Notes: generated by a model not told the origin, from the sequence alone. Shown: positions 28,001 to 36,079, numbered from the stretch's first letter. The stretch is 64,000 nucleotides of DNA from JBMOKU01 sp049324315 (GCA_049324315.1 JBMOKU010000057.1:124001-188000), one strand, 5' to 3'. A program made the numbers and translations.

Positions 28001-29407
28001 CTTGAGAAAAGGAATGAAGAATCAACTGAAAAGAAAATCCAACTAGAAACATTTCGAAAAGAGGTCAATGATGATTACGAAAAGATTTTAAATAATCCCC
28101 CATATAAAGAACCTATAATCTTTGAGGATGTAGATGAAGATAAAAAAAACAGATTTCTAAGAGATTTAGGAGATTACAACAAATGGAAGGAACAACTCGA
28201 TGAAGCTATTGCGACACTAAAAAAGGATAAAAATGACTTAGACATCATTAAAAATCGATGCGACGACAGGATTAAGGACAGGGGTATAAATCTTATTCAG
28301 GTAGATAAAACACTTCCTATTAATAAAATAACTGAATTACGCGATAAATTAGAAGATGTCTTAGTGAAGCATAAAGAATCTTTAAATGAGTCAAGTAATG
28401 CAAAGACGATGACAAAAGAGAGAGTACATATTTTGTATGATAAGTATAGCAACCCTTGGCTCAAGGGTGTTGCAGAATTTTTACTAGGACTCAAAGATAA
28501 CGAGTTCAGATTATTTGAATATGGAAATATGAAATATTTGTTAGACATTAATAAAGACCATATACAATCCCAGATAGAAATTATCGATAAGAGTATCACC
28601 GAGGTGCAAAAGGAGAAGAACAATATTGTAAATATAATTTTGCAGAAGATTAATGTTCTTATTAGCGACCTCAATGAGTTCGATAGTAAATCAAAAATTA
28701 GCATTCAAGACAACTATAGTCCGAAGATGATACAGTTGATGATACCTAGCATCATGGAAGAAAAGAAGAAAGATCTCATAGTAAAGTACTTAGATGATAT
28801 TGTATCTGAAATTGTTTTTTTACGAGAAAATGAGGAAAATATAGATTTAAAAAGAATAAGACAATGTTTAAACGATAAATTTAGTATTAACTCTCTGCTA
28901 AATGTAGTGACTCCCTTAGATGACTATATCCTTAAGGTCTACAAACCGAAAGAAACTAAACAATTTTCCGGTTGGGTAAAATGGGAGGATGTAGAATCTG
29001 AAACATCGGGCGGTGAAGGATCAGCAGCTTTATTATTTCTTTTTATCACTATTATGACTTTTAAGAGATATAAGACGCTAATTCAAAAAAGACAAATAGG
29101 CAGCTTTAATAATTTCTTTAATATGCCAAAGGTTCTGATAATGGATAATCCATTTGGAGACATGTCTTCTGGACACCTGATAAAGCCTGTATTAGCATTG
29201 GCAGAGAAATATAATGTTCAATTGATTTGCTTTACAGCCATTACGGATAGATCTGTAATAGACCAATTTGAATTAGTTTACACAATGCAAACTAAATACT
29301 CTTTAGATGGACAAACCAAGGTTTTAGAAGTGGAAAAGACAAGAGACACCTATTATAATCAGGAAGAAAAAGAACTACAAACGATTATGTTCGAAATGTT
29401 GAACTAA
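25058..29407 (+). CDS. jetC: Wadjet JetC, MukB-like SMC ATPase
   Basis: JetC is the loop-extruding SMC motor. The 1449-residue protein has its Walker A at residues 39-45 (NGGGKTS), a very long Glu/Lys-rich coiled coil from about 270 to 1200 broken by a hinge-like part near 600-730, and a C-terminal head with the ABC signature SGGEGSAALL (about 1316) and Walker B KVLIMDNPFGDMSSG (about 1358). The length is larger than MukB-type JetC of about 1100 residues. It closes the jetDABC operon. Base composition is AT-rich like its neighbours. Confidence 0.88.
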   Translation: MPTISKLRIVNFKFEGGVNTLRNDAFNFKNTTSVVNLINGGGKTSLIHFILQVIKPEVSIAKRKIKNYFNKDNTAHAIIEWNIDDRKLVTGIVMRKSTVAVSGVEYFTYIFEYTDRGYTIETLPILENGKVIEFNDLKPIFKNLHIPIYTDDYKYRKMLEDYGIFKDEWEFVFSLNQDEGDIDTLFKNCSTTRKVLEKWIIPNISNEAKEDTQIFISNIEKNIDNFYKLANDIANVERYKTFLVDMNQLIESVNKCEETEVCYNKALTEISAFKKTVDDLYKNIDKIVADKDHELEEVNQEIAIIHFKINSFEYSKKKHKLDQMNNDLSSLIEIIKGISEAIAKLEYQRKLYEGASLYTSVTYYKNQIIKLETELQALRLKNEEVSTLLNQVKYSIKVMYQDQLKKDEDKLTYENDRFVKICEEIAAKNEAKNETSNEINEIQKRIDEHSRKIDGFNKFQNEVRNNIMTKYPNPVMLIEKNHLEYFKSLRNEMQDQYTNNSNEMDRLEEENVRINNDLENIHNRILQLKEEQINIENAIGRYSDDLLKVLKHIGRYGYDEKTLFESSIVESLKLQKNSLQLDKQQIDKQLIKTREQIKSIERGAFNTSEQLLDVLKENEIEYQLGLNWLKLQEKNSRERYMQLNPLIPYSVIIPEKYMKVIRTINFDSVDSLCSIVIKENLTTESIGDIEKSLIKVNHSNYFILPFYNDVIVDNDQFNSFRERLRENAIRLEKDSNDLESEIDGRKKAIDVLLAFTEQYNKDSLPSLIEKRDQIMDKTAKEDALKNVLITNGEENTKLVKSLRKKNDEIKEVISEISDDIQKLENYFVLEVEFNNHSDLKGRLGTEKKERNNYLNQLSEQLSQLQAEKETSLVNRTKIENEIERIEGELTQYISIKETEVLADDIQDLKAKEKGLENQLNREGLGNIKNIEDDIANYTTQMNRELDAIKELEVPLEEIRAITYDVNIYIRVKDDLKKLRETLEKRNEESTEKKIQLETFRKEVNDDYEKILNNPPYKEPIIFEDVDEDKKNRFLRDLGDYNKWKEQLDEAIATLKKDKNDLDIIKNRCDDRIKDRGINLIQVDKTLPINKITELRDKLEDVLVKHKESLNESSNAKTMTKERVHILYDKYSNPWLKGVAEFLLGLKDNEFRLFEYGNMKYLLDINKDHIQSQIEIIDKSITEVQKEKNNIVNIILQKINVLISDLNEFDSKSKISIQDNYSPKMIQLMIPSIMEEKKKDLIVKYLDDIVSEIVFLRENEENIDLKRIRQCLNDKFSINSLLNVVTPLDDYILKVYKPKETKQFSGWVKWEDVESETSGGEGSAALLFLFITIMTFKRYKTLIQKRQIGSFNNFFNMPKVLIMDNPFGDMSSGHLIKPVLALAEKYNVQLICFTAITDRSVIDQFELVYTMQTKYSLDGQTKVLEVEKTRDTYYNQEEKELQTIMFEMLN

Positions 29408-29510
29408 CTAAAATGGAATAAGTGAGAATGTTTTTGAATATACACCATTTTAACGGGTATATAAAAATTATAGCGTGCTTTAATCATAGTATAAAGAGGG
29501 TGGCAGTGTT

Positions 29511-29693
29511 ATGTTCCAAAACTTATATAAAATTAGATACCTTAAAGATATTTATCAAGATAAATTGATTGATATTTCTACATTATTTGTTTTAAAACAG
29601 AAGTTTCAAGCATCTATGGAAAAAAGGAAATTTCAAAAAATATTGATAATTAGAGATTTTTTAATAGGGGTCTCGCCAGCATTTCCGACTTAA
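29511..29693 (+). CDS. Small basic ORF after jetC, uncertain
   Basis: A 60-codon frame with GAGGGTGG 8 bases before its ATG. The product is Lys-rich with no recognisable domain, and the last codons run through the left arm and loop of the palindrome at 29,662. It may be a remnant or a small protein. The rest of 29,408-30,042 holds that palindrome and an uninterpreted stretch. Confidence 0.3.
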   Translation: MFQNLYKIRYLKDIYQDKLIDISTLFVLKQKFQASMEKRKFQKILIIRDFLIGVSPAFPT

Positions 29694-29713
29694 TGCTGGT
29701 GAGACCCCTATTA
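29662..29713. repeat. Perfect long palindrome, 21-bp arms
   Basis: The arms TAATAGGGGTCTCGCCAGCA and its inverse around TTCCGACTTA pair over 21 positions with one G-T wobble. There is no T tract after it on either strand, so it is not an ordinary terminator. It may be the end of a lost insertion sequence or a protein-binding site. Confidence 0.6.
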
Positions 29714-30042
29714 GATAAAATGTCGGTTTTAGGAAATATATTTGCGAATGTCTTTCTGTGTAGTTGGCTTTTTAAAAAAGTGGTTAGTAACTTTAAAAAT
29801 ATGAAATATGCAAAGCGTCTGTAATTTTTATGGTGATCTATAGCTTCGGTGGGACCTAATGAATAATCCGGAGCATTTAGAGCATCTACACGCAAATATG
29901 CGGAAGAACCCTTGTAGATAAAGTATAGTCCATTTAACGGAACCACTCTTCATTACTAATTTACGCTTTCTAAATGATATAGAATAAATTGGTTCAATTG
30001 GATAAAGTGATACTAAGGACTTAACAAGCGCCTTATTACTAC

Positions 30043-30264
30043 CTATTTATTAAATAGTTCTTCAATACTTACACCTAGAGCTTTTGCAAAGCCTTCGATT
30101 TGGTAATCAAAAATCGGTCTTATTTGACTTTCGATCTTAGAAACCCTAGACTGATCTATTTCAATACCTTGAATATTAAGGCGCGCGGTTAATTGCTCTT
30201 GAGTAATTCCTTTTTTCTTTCGCATTTCTTTAATCTTTCGCCCCAAAACATTTCTTTTCTGCAT
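30043..30264 (-). CDS. XRE-family helix-turn-helix regulator
   Basis: The 73-residue protein is a single HTH_3 domain: RKIKEMRKKKGITQEQLTAR, a turn, then DQSRVSKIESQIRPIFDYQI as recognition helix region, ending EGFAKALGVSIEELF. The start at 30264 (MQKRNVLG) has a weak GGGA site; earlier in-frame Met codons would add a hydrophobic stretch not found in this family. It diverges from the GHKL ATPase gene, with about 110 bases between, so it probably represses that promoter and its own. Confidence 0.82.
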   Translation of the reverse strand: MQKRNVLGRKIKEMRKKKGITQEQLTARLNIQGIEIDQSRVSKIESQIRPIFDYQIEGFAKALGVSIEELFNK

Positions 30265-30373
30265 AATTATCATTCCCATAATGTGTATGTTATGTATTAA
30301 TTTTAAATAAAAGAAGATAATAAAATATGACAAATGGACATATTGATGTTTTTTATTTTGATAAGAAAGTTAG

Positions 30374-32032
30374 GTGAACAGCTTGCAGTCATATAAACCA
30401 CAGGTAAAGGACATATCACTTTTTCGAGAAATTGCTCAGAATATTGTTAACCCCTTGGAGGTACTAAGAGAAGCGATAAGTAATTCTCATGATGCAGAAG
30501 CAAAAAATATCTCAATAATTGTGTATAGAAATAATGCAGGAAAATTTGTTTTGGAGATTCAAGATGATGGAAGAGGAATGACTTTTGATAATATTCATAG
30601 GTTTTTTAATCTAGGTGATTCAGATAAAGATAAAATAGGTATTGGAGAGAAAGGACTAGGAACTAAAACGTATTTCAAAAGCGAAAGGATCATATTATTT
30701 ACGCAAATAAGAAATGGAGAGGCATACAGAGCAATAATGGAAAAACCCTGGGAGTCACTATGTAATAATAAAATGCCCGAATATATGATTGAACCCTGTG
30801 AAACACAGATCGGCAAAGGGGGGACATCCATATCAATCGAAGGTTATGTCATAGATAATCCAGAGAAATATTATAATTTTGATACAATAATGGATTATAT
30901 TTTATGGTTTACAGCTGTAGGAAGTTTTAAAACGTACTTTGCCAATTATGCAGAATTACATAAATATGTTCACAATATGCAAATCGCACCAAGGGTTTTT
31001 ATTGAGGATCGAGTTTTAGGGATAAAAGAGGAGATAGCGGGGACTCACCAGTTTTATCCACCACAAGAGAAACCCAAGGAAGATCCATGTGAATTAATCT
31101 ATAAAAAGTCAGTGAATTATTGTAGGCATTTTGGCCCGTATCATAGAGCTACTAATATAAACGGTGAGTATGTATCTTTTCAAATGTATGGAACAGTTTC
31201 AGGAATAAACTGCAGAAAAAAGATTGTTAAGCTTAGACAGGGAGAAACACTTAAATCTCGATTTGGAATATATCTGGCTAAAGACTTTATACCCTTTACC
31301 AGAAAAGTAAGTCTTATGACGGATGTAAATTACCAGCACTATCATTTGTTGATTAATTCTCAAGTATTTGAACTTACTGCTGATAGAAATAATTTATCTA
31401 ATCAAGATGACCCAAAAGTAAAGTGGGTATTTGAGCAAACAAAAAAAATAATAAATGAGGATATTATTCCTTTAGCAGAAGAGGGATATTTCAGTCTAAG
31501 AAGAACCGAGGAAATTGAATATTCAGTGTCGGATAAGCATAGAAAGTTAAATGAGAGACTAGAGGGCTTTGATAAGATTGATGATTTAAATGTTAATAAT
31601 TTTCCTGTAACTAAGCGACCTGATAACGAGTCACAAGTTGCTTTATTGTTTACAGCGATAATAGCGAATGAAGAATATAAGCAATCAATAAAGTATATTG
31701 ACAGGATTGGGCATTATTCACATCAATCTGCTACTGACATGATATGTCTTGATAATGAAAGCAAAAAAGTACTAGTAGAAGTGGAATATAAATTAAGTAA
31801 TCTTTTTAAACATGACCATCCATATGAAACTTTCGACTATGTAGTATGTTGGACTGTAGATCTAGAAATAAATGAGAAAAAGAAATTAAGGGATGGAAAT
31901 ACTTTATGTTTAAATTGGGAAGATGATGAATGGATTTTAAAATATGGGACCCAAAAGATAATTCCTGTTATTGAACTGAAGAAAATTGTTCAAAACTTCA
32001 AAGGGATAAGACCTAACATAGTGAATGCTTAG
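30374..32032 (+). CDS. GHKL (MORC/MutL-like) ATPase fused to a PD-(D/E)xK-like domain
   Basis: Residues 10-120 form a GHKL ATPase with the N box LREAISNSHDA, the G1 box DDGRGM and the G2 box GIGEKGLGTK. A middle region with GTVSGINCRKK and VNYQHYHLLINSQVFELTADRNNL resembles the transducer domain of MutL/MORC proteins. The C-terminal 150 residues contain ATDMICLDNESKKVLVEVEYK, where Asp and ExEYK fit a PD-(D/E)xK nuclease, followed by FDYVVCW. Such ATPases are known beside restriction systems. The start is GTG 30374 or TTG 30383. With the divergent XRE gene it makes a self-contained candidate defence unit. The nuclease call is tentative. Confidence 0.75.
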   Translation: MNSLQSYKPQVKDISLFREIAQNIVNPLEVLREAISNSHDAEAKNISIIVYRNNAGKFVLEIQDDGRGMTFDNIHRFFNLGDSDKDKIGIGEKGLGTKTYFKSERIILFTQIRNGEAYRAIMEKPWESLCNNKMPEYMIEPCETQIGKGGTSISIEGYVIDNPEKYYNFDTIMDYILWFTAVGSFKTYFANYAELHKYVHNMQIAPRVFIEDRVLGIKEEIAGTHQFYPPQEKPKEDPCELIYKKSVNYCRHFGPYHRATNINGEYVSFQMYGTVSGINCRKKIVKLRQGETLKSRFGIYLAKDFIPFTRKVSLMTDVNYQHYHLLINSQVFELTADRNNLSNQDDPKVKWVFEQTKKIINEDIIPLAEEGYFSLRRTEEIEYSVSDKHRKLNERLEGFDKIDDLNVNNFPVTKRPDNESQVALLFTAIIANEEYKQSIKYIDRIGHYSHQSATDMICLDNESKKVLVEVEYKLSNLFKHDHPYETFDYVVCWTVDLEINEKKKLRDGNTLCLNWEDDEWILKYGTQKIIPVIELKKIVQNFKGIRPNIVNA

Positions 32033-32141
32033 TTATATAAATTCTAGCCGCTAATTACCACCTAAAATCATTTAAAATTTATGTTATTATGCAAACATAA
32101 ATTCTAATTAAAGTAAAACTATTTTGAAATTCAAAGTTAAC

Positions 32142-32180
32142 AAAAACCGATGTCAAAATTAGGCAGCGGTTTATTTTTTT
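32142..32180 (+). terminator. Terminator after the GHKL ATPase gene
   Basis: AAACCG / CGGTTT stem with a 17-base loop and ATTTTTTT tail, about 110 bases after the stop codon. Confidence 0.6.
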
Positions 32181-32259
32181 CCCTAAGTAATCATATATCC
32201 CTTTCCTTTCTCAAGAAAACAATAGGTAATTCAAATATTTTTATAAAACGGCACACATT

Positions 32260-32520
32260 GCAATGTCGAAAAACGAAGATATTTGACGAACGATTGTTGG
32301 AGGTGTAGTTTTGTAGCATAACGAATAAATGAAATAAAGTAAAAATTGTATTCTATTATTCTAAGGACATTACATTCTATTGTGGACGATAGTGGGAGTA
32401 TGTAATTTCAAGAGTATGCTTATCTATGATATATCTAATGTCTATCCTGAAAACTACTTTGTTATGGAAGGCGTAAAAAGCCAAAAAGATATCAAACCCA
32501 AGCGAATGATTGGGCATTGA
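32260..32520 (+). pseudogene. Decayed gene remnant, copy 2
   Basis: ATGTCGAAAAACGAAGAT at 32,263 matches copy 1 at 16,806 at about 80% over 50 bases but has an in-frame TGA after seven codons. A later open piece reads DISNVYPENYFVMEGVKSQK before a stop near 32,520. I read this as a degraded coding region of unknown family. It fills most of the 518-base gap before the IS110 transposase. Confidence 0.35.
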
Positions 32521-32550
32521 AAAGAATAATCTTTGGAATTAAATAGATGC

Positions 32551-33783
32551 TTAAGCTGTACTTGTCCCGATTTGTTGTTCAATATTAACATTATATCCAA
32601 GCGCTTCGAGTCGTTGGATGGATTTTTTCACAATCTCGTTTTTTCGGCGCTGCTCAAAGAAGTCTGGGCCAAGTTCTTGATAAGGAATGTTAGATTTAAG
32701 CATATGATACACAATTGTAAGGATAGTATGAGCCACTGCTACAGTAGCACGATTTTTCCCTCTCCTTGCTGCAATTCTGGAGTATTGAGAACTAAAATAG
32801 GTATCTTTTAGATGACCGGCCACTTTAGCACACTCTATTAATGTAGCTTTGAGTATATCGCTTCCCTTGCGGGTTTTCCCACTTTTACGTTTACCTGCAC
32901 TTTCATTATTGCCAGGACACAGGCCAGCCCATGAAGCAAGATGAGCAGCAGATGGAAATTGATTCATATTGATTCCAATTTCCGCGATGATAACTTGCGC
33001 GCTGCGTTCACCAACTCCAGGAATAGAGTCGACAAGACACACTTGTTCGTTGAGCGGGTTCATTCTTCTTTGGATCTCTTGATCAAGTGAAAGGATTTGT
33101 GTGTCAAGAGTATCAATATGCTCGAGCATTAGGCGTAACATTAGCCTTTGATGATTACCCATAAAACCATGGAGCGCTTCTTCAATTTGCGGTATTTTCT
33201 TACGCATTTGTCTACATGCTTTATCTGCTATAGCTTGGACGTCATTACAGCCAGCTACGAGCATATCAAGCATTTGACGGGATGATTTGCCATCGATTTC
33301 GCTTACAACGGAAGCTAACTTAATGTTTGCACCTTCAAGTACCTTTTGTATGCGATTCAACTCTCTGGCACGCTCCTGCACCATGCTTCTGCGATAGCGT
33401 ACAAGTTCCTTGAGTTCGCGTTGCTCGCGCTTAGGAATAAAGCTTCCATTCAGCAAGCCGTGACGCAATAAATCAGCAATCCACTCTGAGTCCTTGACGT
33501 CAGTTTTACGACCGGGTACAGCTTTTATATGTTGAGCATTAACAACTAAAGCAGGTATCTCCTCCATTTCCAAAAGATTGTAGATTGGTTTCCAGTATGA
33601 ACCTGTTGCTTCCATAGCGACGCATTGACAATCAACGCTTTTTAACCAGTCAATTAAGGAAAGAAGCGATAAGGTCATCGTACTGAAGCTCCTAATCTCC
33701 TTCTTTTTACCTGTAAGTACACAGGCAACGATTGAGTTTTTGTGAACATCCATACCACAACAGCGCTCGTAAATTACATTCAT
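32551..33783 (-). CDS. IS110-family transposase
   Basis: The 410-residue protein has the N-terminal DEDD (RuvC-like) domain beginning CCGMDVHKNSIVACVL, with VAMEATGSYWKPIY and VPGRKTDVKDSEWIADLLRHG. A coiled-coil middle follows, then the C-terminal Tnp20 domain with LVDSIPGVGERSAQVIIAEI and the catalytic-serine region ASWAGLCPGNNESAGKRKSG. Both halves are intact, so it may be active. The start has GGAGGTCTCTC just upstream. It is less AT-rich than the cargo around it, suggesting a later arrival. Confidence 0.93.
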   Translation of the reverse strand: MNVIYERCCGMDVHKNSIVACVLTGKKKEIRSFSTMTLSLLSLIDWLKSVDCQCVAMEATGSYWKPIYNLLEMEEIPALVVNAQHIKAVPGRKTDVKDSEWIADLLRHGLLNGSFIPKREQRELKELVRYRRSMVQERARELNRIQKVLEGANIKLASVVSEIDGKSSRQMLDMLVAGCNDVQAIADKACRQMRKKIPQIEEALHGFMGNHQRLMLRLMLEHIDTLDTQILSLDQEIQRRMNPLNEQVCLVDSIPGVGERSAQVIIAEIGINMNQFPSAAHLASWAGLCPGNNESAGKRKSGKTRKGSDILKATLIECAKVAGHLKDTYFSSQYSRIAARRGKNRATVAVAHTILTIVYHMLKSNIPYQELGPDFFEQRRKNEIVKKSIQRLEALGYNVNIEQQIGTSTA

Positions 33784-33789
33784 TGAGAG

Positions 33790-34020
33790 ACCTCCAATGA
33801 TTCAAAATTTACGGCGGGCTTCCTTGAACATATTAATCTACCCTGCGTGCTCATGGCAACAATTTGTGGTTCAAGCAGGAAGCCTTAGTCAGTCTATAAT
33901 TTCGGGCTCAAAGCACCAAGACATTCCGACCTTATGCCGTATATCAATAACATACCCATAAGAAGAGTGTTTTCATGCCTTTGATGGTGCGGGGTACCGC
34001 ATGGGGGTCTATAATGCGAA
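33790..34020 (-). ncRNA. Candidate IS110 bridge RNA region
   Basis: The 5' non-coding segment of the element contains nested inverted repeats, such as GGCTTCCTTGAAC pairing with GTTCAAGCAGGAAGCC around an internal loop, and GCGGGGTACCGC. Position and structure fit the bridge RNA described for the IS110 family. Target- and donor-binding loops cannot be assigned without the element ends. Confidence 0.4.
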
Positions 34021-34077
34021 GGTAGATTAAACTTCATAATAGAAATTATAGGAAGATTTATGGAGGGAGTTAAAAAT

Positions 34078-35619
34078 ATGGCTGAAAAGATAAACTTAGA
34101 TGCATTAATATCTAGAGAAGATTTAGCGATAACAGAAACTAATACAAGAGGTCGACGTAAAGACTCTGTTTCATCAGTAGACTTACAAGTAAATGAATTC
34201 TTCTTTTTAAACATTAATAAACCTGATTTTCAACGCGAAACTACTGAGTGGGATTACATAAAGATAGCTAATTTTATTAGTAGTTTTTTGAACAATGAAT
34301 TAATTCCGGCTGTTATTTTATGGCAAAGCACAGCAGGAAATATTTTTGTAATTGATGGAGCTCATAGACTTAGTGCATTAATAGCTTGGATTAATAATGA
34401 TTATGGCGATGGGATAATTTCGAGAAAAGTATATAATGGAAATATTCCAGATGAGCAAATCAAAATAGCTGAAAAGGCAAGGAAATACATAGAAAAAAAG
34501 TTAGGTTCATATCAAACATTTAAAGATGCATTACAAAACCCAAATCTATATAAAGAAGAAACTGTAAAGGTTGCAAGAATGTTAAGTAGTGCTGCCATAC
34601 AATTACAATGGGTAGAAGGCGATGTATCATCTGCAGAAAGGTCATTTTTTAATATCAATCAACAGGCAACACCAATTAACAAGACGGAATTAACGCTTAT
34701 TGAATCGAGAAAAAAACCTACTTGTATTGCAGCTAGAGCTATTATGAGAAGTGGATTAGGACACAAATACTGGGCAGGCTTTCCAAAAGAAAATCAACTG
34801 GAAATTGAATCTATTTCTAATGAGATATATAGTATTATGTTTTTGCCAAAATTGCAAACACCAATTAAAACTCTTGATATCCCTATGTGTGGAAAGCATA
34901 ACCACAATGCTCTGCCAATAATCTTTGAATTTGTTAATATATGCAATTCAGATCATAACAATAATGAAGATGACATAGACGGAAGTTTAACGGTCTTGCA
35001 TCTTAAGCAAACAAGAAAAATTATTAGAATGTTAAATAGCAACCATGCTTCTTCTCTAGGTTTACATCCAATAGTATATTTTTATGCTAGGAATGGTTCC
35101 TTTAGAGTATCAGCTTTTTATGCTTTTGTTTTGTTTGTTATGGAGCTGGATCAAAAACGAAAAAAAGATTTGTTTATAAAACACAGAAAGAATTTTGAGA
35201 GAATTTTTTATGATAATAGCGATGCTGTTCAAATAATAGCAAGGAGAAAAAGAAGTGCAAAAAATGGTATGGCTAAGGTAAAAGACTTCTTTTTTGAAAT
35301 ACTAAATACTTTAGAAAAAGGTGTAGAGAGAGACAAAGTAATGGATACAATACGGGCAAAGAAAGATTATGATTTTTTACCGACGAATATTAATTTTGAA
35401 GAAAACGAATCAGAAGTAGATTTTAATGCGTCACAAAAAAGTGAGATTTTTATTATGAGTTCTATAAAAACAGCACCAAAATGTGCTATTTGTGGGGGGT
35501 ATCTACATAAAAACTCTATATCAATTGATCATATAGAACGAAAACAAGATGGAGGTATTGCGACTTTAGATAATGGACAATTGAGTCATCCATATTGCAA
35601 TACAGGGTATAAAAACTAA
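34078..35619 (+). CDS. DUF262/ParB-like protein with C-terminal HNH nuclease
   Basis: The N-terminal half (about residues 30-130) has a DUF262-like fold with INKPDFQRETTEWD and FVIDGAHRLSALIAW; DGAHR corresponds to the DGQQR motif linked to nucleotide hydrolysis in this family. The middle part has no known domain. The C-terminal 45 residues form an HNH motif: CAICGGYLHKNSISIDHIE, then DGG and HPYCNTGYKN. DUF262 plus HNH is the layout of GmrSD-type modification-dependent restriction enzymes, here compact at 513 residues. ATG 34078 follows GGAGGG; the ATG at 34060 overlaps it. It starts right beside the IS110 element and appears intact. Confidence 0.75.
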   Translation: MAEKINLDALISREDLAITETNTRGRRKDSVSSVDLQVNEFFFLNINKPDFQRETTEWDYIKIANFISSFLNNELIPAVILWQSTAGNIFVIDGAHRLSALIAWINNDYGDGIISRKVYNGNIPDEQIKIAEKARKYIEKKLGSYQTFKDALQNPNLYKEETVKVARMLSSAAIQLQWVEGDVSSAERSFFNINQQATPINKTELTLIESRKKPTCIAARAIMRSGLGHKYWAGFPKENQLEIESISNEIYSIMFLPKLQTPIKTLDIPMCGKHNHNALPIIFEFVNICNSDHNNNEDDIDGSLTVLHLKQTRKIIRMLNSNHASSLGLHPIVYFYARNGSFRVSAFYAFVLFVMELDQKRKKDLFIKHRKNFERIFYDNSDAVQIIARRKRSAKNGMAKVKDFFFEILNTLEKGVERDKVMDTIRAKKDYDFLPTNINFEENESEVDFNASQKSEIFIMSSIKTAPKCAICGGYLHKNSISIDHIERKQDGGIATLDNGQLSHPYCNTGYKN

Positions 35620-35715
35620 ATTTTTCTGTTAAGAATGCAGCATTATTTATTTTACTTTCTCATTATCTATAATTGGGATAATAATTAGATAATAGGTTTT
35701 GTGATATAGAAAGAG

Positions 35716-35915
35716 CATATTCATTCAGGAAGGACTTCCCTTGCAGTCCATGGTTGAACCATCAGCAAAACTCAGCGAAGCAAATGAAGGAGGGATGTCT
35801 TATGATACTTAAAGGCATAAAAGATTTGATAAAGAGAGTTAGATACACAGGTGTTACAGTCAACATAGGCTTTATTGGATTGAACTTCGCTGGGGGTTCT
35901 TCCTGAGTGAATATG
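35716..35915 (+). ncRNA. 200-nt inverted-repeat structured RNA candidate
   Basis: The outer arms 35,716-35,735 (CATATTCATTCAGGAAGGAC) and 35,896-35,915 (GTTCTTCCTGAGTGAATATG) pair over all 20 positions, with two G-U wobbles. A second coaxial helix pairs 35,771-35,780 (CTCAGCGAAG) with 35,885-35,894 (CTTCGCTGGG). A small hairpin ATGGT-TGA-ACCAT is at 35,750-35,762. Wobbles rather than mismatches favour an RNA over a DNA repeat. It lies 670 bases after the HNH gene start of gap and 376 bases before the nuclease/RES operon. It matches no RNA family I can name. Confidence 0.6.
35802..35906 (+). CDS. 34-residue small ORF inside the structured RNA
   Basis: A GAAGGAGGG site sits about 8 bases before the ATG, which is as good as any in the window. 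The peptide starts MILKGIKDLIKRVRYTG and ends GLNFAGGSS, basic at the N-terminus and mildly hydrophobic later. The stop codon lies inside the outer right arm, so translation would unfold the RNA. It could be a leader peptide, a small toxin or a signal. No homologue is known to me. Confidence 0.45.
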   Translation: MILKGIKDLIKRVRYTGVTVNIGFIGLNFAGGSS

Positions 35916-36008
35916 AAAAAAAGATTAAAAGGATATAAAAATTTAATGAAACTATGGGGAAGATATGATCAAGGCTATAAAACCAGGTTCCCGTTATTCA
36001 TAAGCTGA
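35913..36008 (+). CDS. 31-residue small ORF following the structured RNA
   Basis: MKKRLKGYKNLMKLWGRY at its start resembles LKGIKDLIKRVRY of the previous small ORF, so the two could be related. There is no good ribosome site (GGGGG is 16 bases upstream). It begins in the last bases of the RNA arm. It may not be translated. Confidence 0.25.
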   Translation: MKKRLKGYKNLMKLWGRYDQGYKTRFPLFIS

Positions 36009-36079
36009 ACATATTGTTTATAACGCATAATTGATAATATGAGTATGAAATATCTTCAAAAAGTTTGGACTGTGATGAG

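Larger units (their letters stand above)
32540..34030 (-). mobile_element. IS110-family insertion sequence (ends approximate)
   Basis: One DEDD-type IS110 transposase on the minus strand plus the non-coding segment upstream of it, where IS110-group elements encode their bridge RNA. IS110 elements lack clear inverted repeats and target duplications, so the exact ends cannot be set from this sequence. It lies wholly within the Tn7-like cargo. Confidence 0.75.

Noticed and set aside
29650..29946. 98-codon minus-strand ORF
   Set aside because: No ribosome site, overlaps the palindrome and a plus-strand ORF, and resembles no family I know; treated as unexplained DNA.
35716..35915. MITE reading of the 200-bp inverted repeat
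   Set aside because: No target duplication flanks it (AAAGAG against AAAAAA), both stems use G-U wobbles, and no second copy is seen; kept open but not preferred.
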